From Turbatrix aceti (taxonomy: Eukaryota; Nematoda; Chromadorea; Rhabditida; Panagrolaimidae), in assembly GCA_963969345.1 (NCBI GenBank), contig OZ017767.1:12273057-12337056 (forward strand): 64,000 nucleotides of DNA, given 5' to 3'. A program made the translations under genes and the position numbers. Below, in pieces: positions 46,003 to 57,408 of this stretch. The notes under the pieces were generated by a model. It made no database searches and was not told the DNA's origin. It saw only the letters and a program-made list of their open reading frames with translations. The first letter of the stretch is position 1. Each line of letters opens with the position of its first letter.

Positions 46003-47625
46003 CTACACCTGACGTTCCAACCACTTCGGGTGCTGAGCTGCGATTTTTTCGTAGACAACATTCGCTTCGCGGCACGCAGCCAGAAAGTTCTTTTCAATCG
46101 GGTTCACTTTTTGTTCCTCTGAAAATTTAGTTTTTAACTAATAAGTTGTACCCGCACTCGCATAAGGAGCACTAAAGGAGCACAACAGGGGGGGGGGGGG
46201 GGGGGAAGGCCTTGCGCACGAATGTTTATTTTTGTGACAAATTCGCGTTCATGTGCTTTGTTGCGCTCCGCAATTCTAATTTATTTGTTTTTATCGAAGG
46301 AATTTGAATAAGCATCACAGGAAGATGGATAATGTTGCGCGGTGCGATTCATTGTGCTCCTTCATTTTCGTTACGACCCTTGATAACTCCTACGCTCCTT
46401 TAGTGCTCTTTATGCGAGTGCGGGTACGTTCAAAACTTACGTTCAAAAAACACGACACCCTTCCCCTGGTCGATGGAAGCCTTGAGCCGATCCTTGAAAA
46501 TCATTTCCGCAATGGCGGCTTCAACCTTGTCTTTGTCAGTGTCCAGAAGCTCAGCCATTCTCGTGAAAGTAATGTTTTTGAAAATCTTGCTGAGAGCGGC
46601 AATATTGTGCTGGCTGATGACTTCGTCGTCAATCAAGCCTTCGACTTCGGCGAGCTAAACGGTTAAGCTCAAGAAATGGCGAAAAAAGAAAAGAACCAAC
46701 ATCAGTGGGACGGATAAACTTGTTGTGGTAAATCATGTCCAAAAGCTTGTACCCTTGGATTTCTTTGCAGCGATCGTCGCTGTAAATCACGGGAAGAAGA
46801 CGCTGCCGAAGAGGCGTATCCGGTGACCGTATGACGCAAGCAATGGCCTTCTTCAGCATCTGAATCGTCTCAGCGCCGTCAAGCAAGGAATCGTTGCTAC
46901 GTTCGTAGAAGCGACCTCCTGCTTCGATAAACTTTTTCTGCTTCTCAAGAACCAGCCCGTAGAGACGATTGTATTCCGAAATCTGTTCGTGCGACAACTT
47001 GTGCTGAAGCATCGTAACGTGGTTGATGGCCTTTTCAGCGTCGGTGAGATTATCCGAGCTGAGGTAAAGGTCCGTGAGACGGAGGTTCGCGGTCGCAAAT
47101 TGAACGTGTTCATCGTCGCTAAAAATGTAAAAACAACTTAAGCATGGTAGAACAGACAAGAAGCGTAAAAATGTTACATCTATCAAAACCACTAGTTTTT
47201 ATCCCACTTTATCAATTTGGATAAAAAACAAACCTGTAATCCATCTTGGCCAATGTCTTTGCAGCCTCCGCAACGTTTCCAATCTTGCGATAGGCATCAA
47301 ACATGTGAATACGCACTTCAAAACCGAAATTTCGATATTCAACCATTCTCGTGCGTTGCACGTCGAGGATGCCATTGCAGATGCGAACAACCACACTCGG
47401 AGACGTACCAGACGCTGCAATACCGTCAATGAGACTACCGAGAAACTGGCGTTGCAGAGGAGTAGCCTCGTCGAGTTGAATAATAGTCTGGAAGACCTTG
47501 AGAATGTCGTTGACGAGTTCATCGCTGACATTTCCACCCGAAAGTTCCTTCAGATACGTCGAACGGACATCCGCCAACTCGCTTTCCGTAGCGTGTGTAG
47601 CAACAGCAAGTTTGAAGTTCTCCAT
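46003..47625 (-). CDS. CSN4: COP9 signalosome subunit 4, 379 aa, 4 exons
   Basis: CSN4 is a PCI-domain subunit of the COP9 signalosome, which removes NEDD8 from cullins. Exons (descending): 47625-47234, 47118-46701, 46654-46441 and 46118-46003; phases agree. TPR-like helices occupy the first two thirds. The family-typical KKFIEAGGRFYERSND (near residue 190) matches KFIEAAQRYNELS of other CSN4 proteins. The PCI winged helix contains SQHNIAALSKIFKNITFTRM and ends KGVVFFEQEQ, followed by the C-terminal helix KNFLAACREANVVYEKIA. Length is close to the 406 aa of human CSN4. The last intron (46119-46440) contains a complete small transposon. The ATG is four bases behind the acceptor ttttcag, suggesting trans-splicing. 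It shares a 171-bp divergent promoter with PWP2. Confidence 0.9.
46151..46424. mobile_element. TA-flanked MITE inside the last CSN4 intron, 274 bp
   Basis: The inverted termini are about 34 bp: CCCGCACTCGCATAAGGAGC at 46151 onward, and its near-complement ends at 46424 (GCTCTTTATGCGAGTGCGGG). The dinucleotide TA flanks both sides (46149-46150 and 46425-46426), as in Tc1/mariner-type insertions. Just inside the left arm is an 18-base G homopolymer (46188-46205). There is no coding capacity. The host donor GTAAGT lies only about 10 bases from one end, so the insertion narrowly spares splicing. Confidence 0.8.
46188..46205. repeat. G18 homopolymer within the MITE
   Basis: Eighteen consecutive G residues. 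On the transcribed strand of CSN4 this is a C-run. The length is likely to vary between individuals and between assemblies. Confidence 0.85.
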
Positions 47626-47796
47626 ACTTCTGAAAACTGAAAACCTCGAAAAAACAACGACTTTGAACGAATGAGGAAAAACTAACAAAAAAGATCCTAG
47701 CACGAAAATTTTTCTTCCTGCCTTGACCATTTTTCCCCTTTTGACGTTGTTTTTGTGGTTTTAGAGGTTTTATGTTATCTTTCGGCATCTGTGACA
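47626..47796. promoter_or_regulatory. 171-bp bidirectional promoter region, CSN4 / PWP2
   Basis: Only 171 bp separate the start codons of two divergent housekeeping genes, and about 20 bp of this is the CSN4 trans-splice acceptor. Core elements of both promoters must lie here or overlap the 5' ends. No TATA box or other motif is conspicuous. Confidence 0.5.
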
Positions 47797-50700
47797 ATGA
47801 ATGTCAATTATGAGGTAGGATTCTATAAATGTCAAAAGAATTAATTTAGCTATCTCATTTTCAGTTTGCCGATATGATCGGCAGTTCGTATAAAAACGGC
47901 AACGTCTCGTTTGTGAACAATCAAACCCTAGCCTCTTCTATTGGTAACAAAGTCAAGGTGTTCAACATCCGGGAGAACAACTCATGGACGCTGCCGGTGG
48001 AATCTTCGTTTAGTCTGCACATTCTTGAAATCGCGCCTTCTGGCAAGCACGCGTTTGCAGTCAACGAATTCGGTCGGGGTTTGTTCATCAATCTTGTCCA
48101 CGGCACGGTCCTCTATCGCATGTATTTTGGTGCAAAGGTTCAGAGCGTCAAGTTTTCCCCTGACGGGAAGTGAGTTTGCATTTTAGGTTTAGTGGAAATA
48201 CCTACCAATACCCGTTATTTTTAGAAAACTTGCCGTAATCACCGAAGGCACCCTAAATATCTACCGAACAGCTTTCCAAGTAAACAGCCTTTTTCGGCCA
48301 TTTGCCTTGCTCCAGATTCGACGCCTCACAACAGATACCCTTCGCACTCTCTCCTGGTCGCATGACAGCCAACTTGTCGTCGCTGGAGGCGATGATCGAC
48401 GGCTCTGGGTTACTGATGCGACAAAGAAGCTCGCTAACATCACGGCACTCGGCATTCCCGCCCATCACTATGCCATCGTCGGCTGCTATTTCTACAACAA
48501 GGGAACGCTGGATTTGATTTCGGTGGACGAGCGCGGCGTCGTTTTTGCCTACGATTCAAATATCAAACCACAGGAACTGGAGAAAAAGTCAAAGAGCGAG
48601 GAAGCAAATGAGGAGGTTGAAAAGCTTTTTTACACGAAACAGCACAAGTGAGTTTGTGATTTTGGAGAAAACGCAGCTCTTGAACTTCAAATTTAACATT
48701 TTTTCTTTGTAACATTTATTTGTAGTAAAGCTTTGCAAAAAATGCTACCTTTGGGGTGGTAGCATTGTTTTTGTATTTTTTTAAATACACCAAATTTATT
48801 TTTTTTTTTTCAGAGAAAAGCTTTCAAAGCACCTTGAGGGCCCGGCCTACGAGCTGAAAGTTACAGCGGCAACCTATAACGAAGCCACAAAGACATTGAC
48901 TGTTGGCTATGCTCATGGCGTCTTTCTCATCCTCGAGGTCCCCTCCTGCAACGTTATCCAGTCGATGCGAGCCAGCGAGTTAAGAATTCGATCCTTGGCG
49001 ATGAATACTTCAGGTGACTGGCTGGCAATTGGCTGCGGACAAGGCTCACAGACTCAGTTGATTGTTTGGGAATGGCACAGCGAGTCCTACGTGCTCAAAC
49101 AGCAATCCCACTCCCAGAAGGTTCTGGCTGCAGTTTACTCGCCTGATGGGTCAATGCTGGCTACCGGAGCTGAAGATGGAAAGGTGAGGATAAAAATGGT
49201 GAAACCAAATCTATTTTTTGCAATTTTTTTTAAACTTTAGGTAAAAATCTGGAACGTAAACTCCTCGATGTGTGTTGTTACTTTCTCCGACCACACTGCC
49301 GGCGTCTCTGCCCTATCATGGACCCAAAATGGCAAAGCCATCGTCTCCGCGTCCATGGATGGCACCATTCGATGCCACGACATGAAACGCTACCGTAACT
49401 TTCGCACGATGACGACGCCGAAACCCACCCAACTAGGCTGCGTCGTTATCGACGATGCCTCCGAACTCATCGTTGCGTCGTCACGCGAACTTTTTGAGAT
49501 TTACGTTTTCACGATGGACACCGGCGACATGGTCGACACCTTTTCCGGGCACTCAAGCTTGATTTCGGCAATTGCAATTAGTGGGTCCAATCTTGCGACG
49601 GTTTCTCTCGACAGAACCATGAGAGTGTTCAATGTTGTGGATCAGTCGCAGTCTGAGGGTCTGAATCTCGTCGCGGAAGGATTGGACGTGAAATTCAGGT
49701 TGGTTATTTTTCTTAAATTGAGACCGATATTTATTTATGATTTGCAGCAAGTGTGGGAAACTCCTCGCCGCCCTGACGTTTGACTCGTGCATCTCTCTCT
49801 TTGATGCCAAGACTCGGCAAGAAATTGGCACAATCGATACCCGACTCGATGTTGACGCCTCTCGCCTGGCCATGGAGCAGGTCAAAAAGACGACATCCAC
49901 CAAGAATCGATCATTTACGTGTATTGCGTTTTCGCCGGACACGAAATTCATCATCGCTGGTGGACAATCAAACTTTGTAGGCCTGTACAGCGTGGAGCAT
50001 CGAATGCTTCTCAGGAAGTTTGTTTTGACGCTCAACAAGAGTCTGGATGGCGTTCGGGTGAGTTTTTTATATCAAAGAAATAAAAAAGCGTATATTTTTG
50101 TAGCTGGACATTGACTACCGTAAAATCAGTGAATTCGGCAACATGGAAGACTTTGAATCGTCCGACGAGGAAGCCGATCACATCCGCGGAACCAACAAAA
50201 CCGCCCGTCGTCTTCCTGGCACTGCGCAGTCCGACATGGGAGAGCGGTCTTACTTTCCAGTGATGCGAGTCAATGCAGTCGATTTCAACCCCACCTGCCG
50301 TAGCTTCGCCGTCGTTTCGACCGAGGGCATCGCAACGTACTCGCTGGATTCCAAGCGACGCTTCGACCCTTTCCAGCTGGCTCTCGACGTCACGCCTCAG
50401 GCCATCAGGGACGACCTCGAGGCCGGGCTGGCTTCCAAGGCATTGTCCAATGCTCTCCGCCTCGGAGATCTCGCCCTCATCAAGCTGGTCATCGTCGCCA
50501 TCCCCTGGGACAGGGTGAAGTTCATTGTTGGTCCGCTGGATGTCGCCTTCATCGAGCGACTCCTCAAACACATGGCAAATGACTATACGACACTCTTTGG
50601 GGGGAGTGTCAACCTCTTCCACTGCTGGCTCAGCCACATTCTCCACGCGCACGGACAGGTGCTGAAAAACGATCGCAAGCCCGAGGTCCTCACTGCCGTC

Positions 50701-50880
50701 ACGGCTCTCCAGCACATTGTCACCCAACAGATGCAGCAGGTGTTCAGCCCACTTGACGAGGCTACCGCGACTCTGGATTACCTCATGACTGTGCGGAAGC
50801 TGAAAAAGATAGAGGTCTTCGGCGGTGACAAGGACGACGACGACATCGAGGTCATTGATCTCGATGATGACGACGATTGA
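47797..50880 (+). CDS. PWP2: PWP2 (UTP1), small-subunit processome WD40 protein, 886 aa, 7 exons
   Basis: PWP2 belongs to the UTP-B complex that joins the U3-containing processome on nascent pre-rRNA in the nucleolus. Exons: 47797-47814, 47865-48169, 48225-48647, 48814-49183, 49241-49698, 49748-50057 and 50104-50880; phases agree. Two WD40 propellers run over about residues 10-650. Recognisable family segments are VKFSPDGKKLAVITEG, NTSGDWLAIGCG, WEWHSESYVLKQQSHS, KRYRNFRTMTTPKPTQ and FTCIAFSPDTKFIIAGGQSN. The C-terminal UTP12 domain (about residues 700-850) and a final acidic tail (DDDDIEVIDLDDDDD) complete it. Length compares with about 919 in human. The first coding exon is only 18 bases (MNVNYE). 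It is convergent with RBM39, with 200 bp between stops. Confidence 0.95.
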
Positions 50881-51080
50881 AGCTTCGCGTTCTGATTTTG
50901 TTGTTGATTTTGTTCTTGTTGTTGATTAAAATATGTTTAAAAAAAAGTAACTCGGATAATTCTGTACTGACACAAAAAATTACAAGTTTGTTTTTGATAC
51001 AGCAAGTCAAAAAATTGCAAAAAAGGGGCAAATGAATAAACAAAAAAGACCACGGAACATTAGTACAAAAGGTAACGTGT

Positions 51081-53432
51081 TCAGCGACGAGTCTGTAGAG
51101 GTTGGTTGGCAATCTTTGCATCAGGGAAGAGATCGTGGTAGCTTGTAGCAGGCACATAGTTTGCGGATATCGTCTTGCCTGCAAACATGCGACCATGGAG
51201 AGCATTGACACAGTTGTGCGCGACTAATACCGAGGCGCACTTGACGTAAACGTTGCCTTCCTTAGAGCTCTGATCGACGTAGATATGCAAGACGCCGCCG
51301 TACGAGTTGCATTCAGTGATGACGTCGTCCGCGACTTCCTGTGGCCAAGATGTGCCGGTTTCCGATTCGGGATCGAACATGTTGCAGAGAAGGAAGCACT
51401 GAGTGGCGTACGGGGGTACGGAATTCGGCTGGGCGGCGATGGCGTCCATGGTAGCCTGAGGCACGGAGATGCCGGAACCCTCCGCAAGCTTTGCCATGAC
51501 GTGAAGCCTGCCACTGGCTCCTATCTCCATCTTTTCGTCCTTCTCGAGGCGTTCATGCTGCTGGGGTTGGGGAGCTTCTTCGGGTTCCTCGATCTTGATG
51601 CGCAGCGCACGACCTGCAATTTCGTAGCCATTCATCTGTTCAAGTACCTTCTTCGCATCGTCTGCGTTCTTGAATCGCAGATTCGCGTAGCCGAGGGAGA
51701 CGCCATTCTTATCGACGGCAACCTTGCACGTTGCGACTTTACCAAAAGCCTCGAAGATATCCAGCAACATCTTGTCATCGATATTGGGATGAAGATTCTC
51801 GACAACGAGGTTCAAGTCGCCGGCAGCGTTAAGCGAGGTCGTGAAACCCAGTGCTCCACCCAGCGTCTGGGCAGCCTGTCGATTGCGTTCTGCGCAGCTC
51901 GGCTGGATAATCAATGGTGCGCCAAGGAGACGTTGCTTATTCAGGCCCAAAGCCTAAAATAGTACAACAAAATATTTCAAAAATAACAAAAATAAAAACG
52001 AACCAAGTTGACAGATTCGCGTTCCCAAAACTCGACGTATGCAATTCCCTTGGAGCGGCCAGTTCGAGAATCTGTAATGATACGCACGTCGCGAACATGA
52101 CCTACAGTCGAAAAAAATTCCTCCAAGTCTGTAGGACGAGTGTCACGGGCGAGTTGCAGGATGAAAACGGTTCTGTCTTCTCTTTCCTCTGCAGTGAGAT
52201 TCGGATCGACACCTTCTGGTGGATCGCTTCGTGGTTGGAAGTACATCCTAAAAAATTAACCGAAATTAGGTAAATTCTATAAGCGGTCACAATTTTGGGT
52301 ACCATTCAAAAAATAAACATTGATTTGTATAAATGTGACGAAATAAACTCACACATCACGACGCTCAGGTCCAGGAAGCCGAGTTGTTCGACGCCATGCT
52401 GGTGGCGAGCGTCGCCGCGGTCGCCGATAGGGAGAAGGCGAACGTCGGCGACGGGAATCACGATCCCGAGAAGACGACCTATGACGACGGCTCCTGTAAC
52501 GATCACGTTCACGCGAAGTGCTTCGACGACGGCTGTGTCGACTGCGTTCGGGACTACGAGAGCGATCTCGGTCCTTGTGGTCCCCGCGACGCCTGTGACG
52601 GTCCCTGAAAATAAAATATTAATCCCGTATCAACTTTTATGTCCAAAGAGAGCGGCTGACGGCTTTCAAAGCATTTTCAAAGTAATATTAGCCTGAAAAT
52701 GACGATAATTAAGTCAGGGATATTTCTGTAGTACCTTGAGCAGAACTTTGACATCAGCAAGTACGGATAGACCGTGATACTCTCTCCTTCTTGCAAGCGA
52801 CTCTTCGGTCATCTGCAAAACTAGATCCTATGGTTATGTGGGTTTACAAGAATATGTTCAGGACTAAAAAAATAAACAAATGCCAGCCGTACACTGTGGA
52901 AGGAGAGAACGAAGATAGGATCCATCACATAGGAGCCACCACGACGAGTAATGCTCGATGAATACGAACAGAGAATCTGCAGAAAACGCATGCATCATAC
53001 AATTTGCACTCATAACATTCAAAAAAAGAGTGGGGTATAGGATATTTGTCACATCCCTTCCAGATTATTAAATATAAATAAACAAAAAAAATATCGTGAA
53101 AAAAAAGTTTACCCAGTACGGCGCTCAGGCGAGCGTGAAGATCGACGACGGGACAACGAGTGACGATCTCTATCCTTGCTTGCATCACGATCACGATCGC
53201 GAGATGAGCGATGCTGCTTCGATGAGCTGCGGCTACTCGATTTCTTCAAAGCGGGTAAGCTCGAGTTGGACGGTGAGCGAGAAGGCGAATGAGATCTGTC
53301 GCTTTCGTGTGACGGTGTATCACGCGGCTTTGGCCTAAAACATGTATCACTAAACAATTTAAAAAAAACGAAAACTTACGAAGCATCGCCGTTCTTGACA
53401 GCCTGAAGGCTTTCTTCGACAAATTCGCCCAT
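51081..53432 (-). CDS. RBM39: RBM39 (CAPER-alpha) splicing factor, 547 aa, 5 exons
   Basis: RBM39 is a U2AF65-related RNA-binding splicing factor and transcription coactivator in the nucleus. Exons (descending): 53432-53380, 53334-53113, 52604-52353, 52247-52004 and 51953-51081; phases agree. Order: a short N-terminus (MGEFVEESLQ); an RS domain over about residues 30-165 (SSRSSSKQHRSSRDRDRD, SRSPERSRHSRRRSTSRERD); RRM1 from about 201 (RTVFILQLARDTRPTDLEEF, SKGIAYVEF); RRM2 from about 302 (LNLVVENLHPNIDDKMLLDI); and a C-terminal UHM-type RRM from about 440 (YATQCFLLCNMFDPE, VYVKCASVLVAHNCVNALHG, FAGKTISANYV). The second intron, 508 bp, is far longer than the others and contains exon-like pieces that would introduce a stop, a pattern known from autoregulated splicing-factor genes. 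Confidence 0.95.
52735..52812 (-). other. Candidate poison exon in RBM39 intron 2
   Basis: A 78-base segment on the coding strand has an acceptor ttttgcag directly upstream and a donor AAG|GTACTA. It is rich in GAAGAG and AGAAGGAGAGAG, typical splicing-enhancer sequence. Entered from the upstream exon (phase 2, ending GG), its first codon completes to GGA and the next is TGA. Inclusion therefore truncates the protein inside the RS domain and would expose the mRNA to nonsense-mediated decay. This is read from sequence only. Confidence 0.45.
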
Positions 53433-54030
53433 TTTACAGTCGTTTGGTTGTTCAGCTTAGGCTAATCGCATCCAATGAACCTGAAAGCCGCAATAGGTGA
53501 ACAAAGTAATCATTTAAAACAAACAAAACGCGAATGCAATGGGAAACAAGCCAAAACGAAGTTTTCCAGAATACGAACACAAAAAAATTCGTCAACACAA
53601 CTGTCGTCAACTTGTCCGCGAAAAGACAGATAGACGCACATATTCAAACGCAGACTGTTACTCACACGTACACACTCGTATATGCGTTAAGCATGCGCGC
53701 ACACTGCGAGCTGAATACGCGGTTACAAGCAGACGTTGTGAGCTACTACTGGGAACAATTTGGACAGTTGAATAGGCTTTATCTGCTGGATCGAGTAGTC
53801 CTGCAAGGCATGTGTGTAACTGTATGGGAGGAATTATCTGGTGGGGTGCGAAGCGTGCCAGTTGTGCATATTATTCATTCAAACACAGAAGCAGACAACA
53901 AGGGAGGAGGAGCGCTAACTTTACGATCAGTTTACGCGTTTGGATCGTAATTAGTCAGTCTGTACTTGTACTATTTACGATTACACTCCTGACTCTTATT
54001 TATTTCTTGCGTTGTATTTTTTCACCGACA
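53433..54030. other. Divergent promoter region, RBM39 / F-box gene
   Basis: About 600 bp between two divergent starts. It holds open frames of up to 138 codons on the plus strand that run into the F-box gene, but these lack domain signal and are probably 5' UTR or promoter. No repeat was seen. Confidence 0.4.
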
Positions 54031-55325
54031 ATGCCGAATCCAATTACTACTCTCTGCCGTAAGGCTTCATCTTTTCGTGATCTGAAAATTATCAAGAAGA
54101 CGAGAAAGTTTTTTCCCAACGGTGCCAAGCGTCAATCAGGCGGTATCATTGGTTGCAAAGTCGATCGGCCGGCTTCCAAATCAACGATATCAGTCGACGA
54201 TTTTCTTCGCCACGTTTGTCCTTTGCAATCACCCGTTGCAAAACTCGAAGACGAAATTCTGGAATCCATTTTTTCGCACCTCGAGGGTAAAGATATCCTC
54301 ACCACTCGACTTGTCTGTCGGCGTTTCAATACCCTCATCCTGACATCTCCGTCTGTCAGGCCGGTGATTGTTGAGCAAATCTGCCTATCATCCTATGGAC
54401 CAGAAGGTAATATGGTGTGCCGCGGAGGAATTGGCGAATGGAAGGGCCAGAATACCGCCATGCCCATCGGACATGTCCACCGCCCACTGAGACTTCTCAA
54501 AACTGACGAATTCATCTACAGTTCTCTAATCGTCACGCATGAATTGGTATCTACCGTGTTGAGGGGTGCCAATTTGCCGATGTCAAGTGTTGTTTTCGAT
54601 TCCTGTAAATTCGGTATTTTGTAAGTTTTTTTAGCGATTGGCCAGATTTCTGTACTTTTTTAAAAAAAGTTTTTTGCTGAATCTAATACTACTTTTTCGC
54701 TCTACAATTATTTTTTTCCGTTTTTAGGCCGAGCGATCTTACACGCCTTGTTTCGCTTCTACGACCTGACTACCTCCGGTTCACCAACTGCACTTGGCTG
54801 GAAGATCGTCCGTGTCCGATGTCAAACAGTCTTCTCGCCGCCAATCCGTCGATTCACTCTCTCATCGTTACGGATTCTGTCGTATCCTGTCTCTTTGCCC
54901 AGGAGATCACCGATGATGGCTTGAGGAATCTTCTTTCACGCAAAAGTCTTCCACGCACGGTGTACTTCAGCGGTAGCACTGGCATCACAGCCGCCGGCGT
55001 TATCCAAGCCGTTCGGACTTTTGTATCCAGAATTTTAGACAAATCAATTGATGATATCTCAGACGGTGAACCCGACTTTATCTGGCACTTTGGACGAATT
55101 CAGGATTCTCTCACTTCCCTGCGCGACCGTTTGCCTGGCCAGTTGCTCGTGACTAATTCGGAACGCTTAGAAGTCGTCTGTCGACCTGACAAGTCTCTTC
55201 CCGGTCTGCTGGTCAGCATGGAGTTTGCTTTGCCCGCCCACAGCGAACCGTTCCACTTCGTCGAGGATGACGACATTCCATTCGACGACAGCATCATGGA
55301 TGATGACTTTGATGGCGTTGTCTGA
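54031..55325 (+). CDS. F-box protein, 395 aa, 2 exons
   Basis: Exons are 54031-54620 and 54728-55325, in phase. An F-box is clear at about residues 70-105 (VAKLEDEILESIFSHLEGKD, TRLVCRRFNTLI); F-boxes bind SKP1 and bring substrates to SCF ubiquitin ligases. The remainder (DLTRLVSLLRPDYLRFTNC, EITDDGLRNLLS) is compatible with the leucine-rich or FTH-like substrate regions of nematode F-box proteins, but the repeats are not regular. The protein ends in an acidic tail (DDDIPFDDSIMDDDFDG). The N-terminal 60 residues are basic (KIIKKTRKFFPNGAKR). Start ATG 54031 is preferred because the frame further upstream looks non-coding. The substrate is unknown. Confidence 0.75.
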
Positions 55326-55552
55326 TCGGATGGCAGGCGTCGTAAAAGACAATCAATCATTATCCGGGTTTGTATTCATCAGAGTTTGTACATTGATTTT
55401 ATGTTGGTTAATGTTTAATAAAGTGCAAAAATTCAAATTTATTTTGTCAACAAAAAAGAAAAATTTTGTGTAATGCTCGAGCTTTGGTAACATACTATAC
55501 CAACAACATGTGTACCTGCAGTGTGTTCATTATTAAAGTGTAGAGATTTGAT

Positions 55553-57408
55553 TCAGGGATTTTCAAAGATAAGAGGCTCGGTAGCCGAGGTAAAAGAATC
55601 AAGAGGCGCGGACTTGGTAGTGTTTTGCAGAGAGGTTACATCTATGGAATGCTTTTTCGCGTCATTGCCGGTGAGGTTAGCATTTGTCAAGTCATCTAGG
55701 CTGTGAGTAACTTTGATATCTGTGGGATCGCCTGGGTAGTAGTGCATGATGTTGCGATGTGGTACCATTTTGACACTTTTTTGGCCCTTTAGAACTCTGA
55801 AACGAAACAATTAAATATAGACAACGTCGTAAAAACACAAGAATCACTATGAACTAGGGTTCGAACCCCCCCCCCCCGTATCGGGTCGGGGACGGGGGTA
55901 GTCGGGGGCAGAGGTGTCGGGGGCGGGGGAATTCTGCCCCCGAGTCCTACGAAAAAGAAGAAAAAAAAGTGTCAATTTTATCCTAAAACGAAAACCGAGG
56001 CATATTTTGAACAAATTTTTCGTATTTTGCTCTGTTTTTTGCCTATTTGTGTTGTTTTTGAACGTTTTTCCGCGTTTAACGCTAAATTTTGCTCATTGTC
56101 GGGGGCAGAATCTGTCGGGGGCGGGGGTTTTACTCCCCGACGGGGGTCACAAATGGTCGGGGGCGGGGGGGGGGGGTTCGAACCCTACTATGAACCTACT
56201 CAATCTTGTACGCTGATCCGATGAGGGGGGTCACATGTCTCTGTGCCATTTTTTCGGTGTACAAAGGGTTGAAATTCATTTCAGTATTATCAATGTCAGA
56301 TGGAGTTTCCTCGGTTCGATCGACAAGTTGCAAGCCCGTTACCAGGTTTTGATCAAGGATGTAGTTGCATTCGAGGTCGTCGTCATCGGTGCCTAGGGGG
56401 TTGAGAAACATTTCGGCAACTTTTAACCAGCCCCTGAAAATGTAATTAGAATAATATTTTTATAAATCAAATTAATTAAAAAAACTAAATATATAGAAAA
56501 CCAATAAAAAACTCACATATAAATGACAAACTGAATAATGGTCAAAAGCGGTACAATAACACCATTCTCTTCATTTTGCAAGATTTGTCGTGAAAAAATG
56601 CAGACAAAAAAGTAAAATCTAACCGCAAAAGCGAGAACCTGCGGATAGATTAGTGGTACAGGAACCCAATCAAATCGTATGACGTCTTTCAGTCCTTCCT
56701 GGAAAGCGTGGATTTCCTGTTGAATTTTTGTCAGTGCAAGCTCCGTCTTAATGTGACCATCGTCACGGGCACGAGTCATCACGGTGTACGCCCATTGCAG
56801 TGGCAGCCAGTAGCCATAGTATTTCCCTTCGACACCGGTCAAAATGTCGAGTTCTTCCTTCGTCGCGAATCCAGACTGCCTGAGGGTATCAAGCGTGGGG
56901 AAACGTTTCTTCACCTGAAGACTGCAATCCCGAAGCACAAGGGCTTGTGACAGAACGACATAGCGCACGACTTTTCGACGGATGTTGACGGTCTGGGTGT
57001 CAGAACCACGACAGTAGACGACGAGGGAAAGAGCCACGCTGTCAATCCATCCAATACCCCGTTGCACGGTTTCCCACCGACCGATGACAAATGAGACGTA
57101 GAAGCCGAGGATGAAGGTAAGCGGGATGTAGACGTCAATTTTTTCGTCGCAGTATTTGACAAGGTGGTCGTAATATCTGTCAATAAAAAAAATGATGATA
57201 AATATAGCAACGTACTAGCTAAAACTCACTCCTTGACGTCTGGATACAACGCATAGTGATACACACCAGCAACGATGAAATAACCACTAAGCCATATAGA
57301 AAGCTGGTAGTACACCGTCTTCCATAGACTTCCCCTCCACCTGCACAGGAGTCTGATAGTACTCGTACGCGACATGGTCATTGCTTCGTTTGTGTAGACA
57401 ACGGTCAT
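55553..57408 (-). CDS. Bestrophin-family chloride channel, 434 aa, 4 exons
   Basis: Bestrophins are pentameric calcium-activated anion channels of the plasma membrane. Exons (descending): 57408-57230, 57176-56517, 56433-56212 and 55796-55553; phases agree. N-terminus [20 protein letters not shown] and [12 protein letters not shown] match the family start. The pore helix region is [15 protein letters not shown]. The second half contains [18 protein letters not shown] and [20 protein letters not shown], the last being the acidic Ca2+ clasp. The donor of exon 3 was placed at GTACAAG (56211) because it joins the last exon in phase; reading on instead gives a stop five codons later. The C-terminus is short and polar. 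Intron 3 carries a complete MITE. Confidence 0.9.
55847..56195. mobile_element. hAT-type MITE with G-rich interior in bestrophin intron 3
   Basis: The element proper is 55855-56187 (333 bp). Termini TAGGGTTCGAACCCC and GGGGTTCGAACCCTA are perfect inverted repeats of the YARNG type. The octamer CTATGAAC flanks both sides (55847-55854 and 56188-56195). The interior carries repeated TCGGGGGCGGGGG/GGGGGCAGA tracts at both ends, the left ones able to form G-quadruplexes on the plus strand, and an AT-rich middle. There is no coding capacity. The insertion is 16 bases from the exon 3 donor. Confidence 0.85.

Noticed and set aside
53812..54030. N-terminal extension of the F-box frame with a hydrophobic segment
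   Set aside because: The extension has no family support and the ATG at 54031 gives a normal F-box protein start; treated as 5' UTR.
56196..56211. Bestrophin ending at TAG 56196-56198 instead of splicing to the last exon
   Set aside because: Splicing at GTACAAG joins the downstream exon exactly in phase with a good acceptor, giving a normal-length C-terminus; the short form remains possible as an intron-retained isoform.
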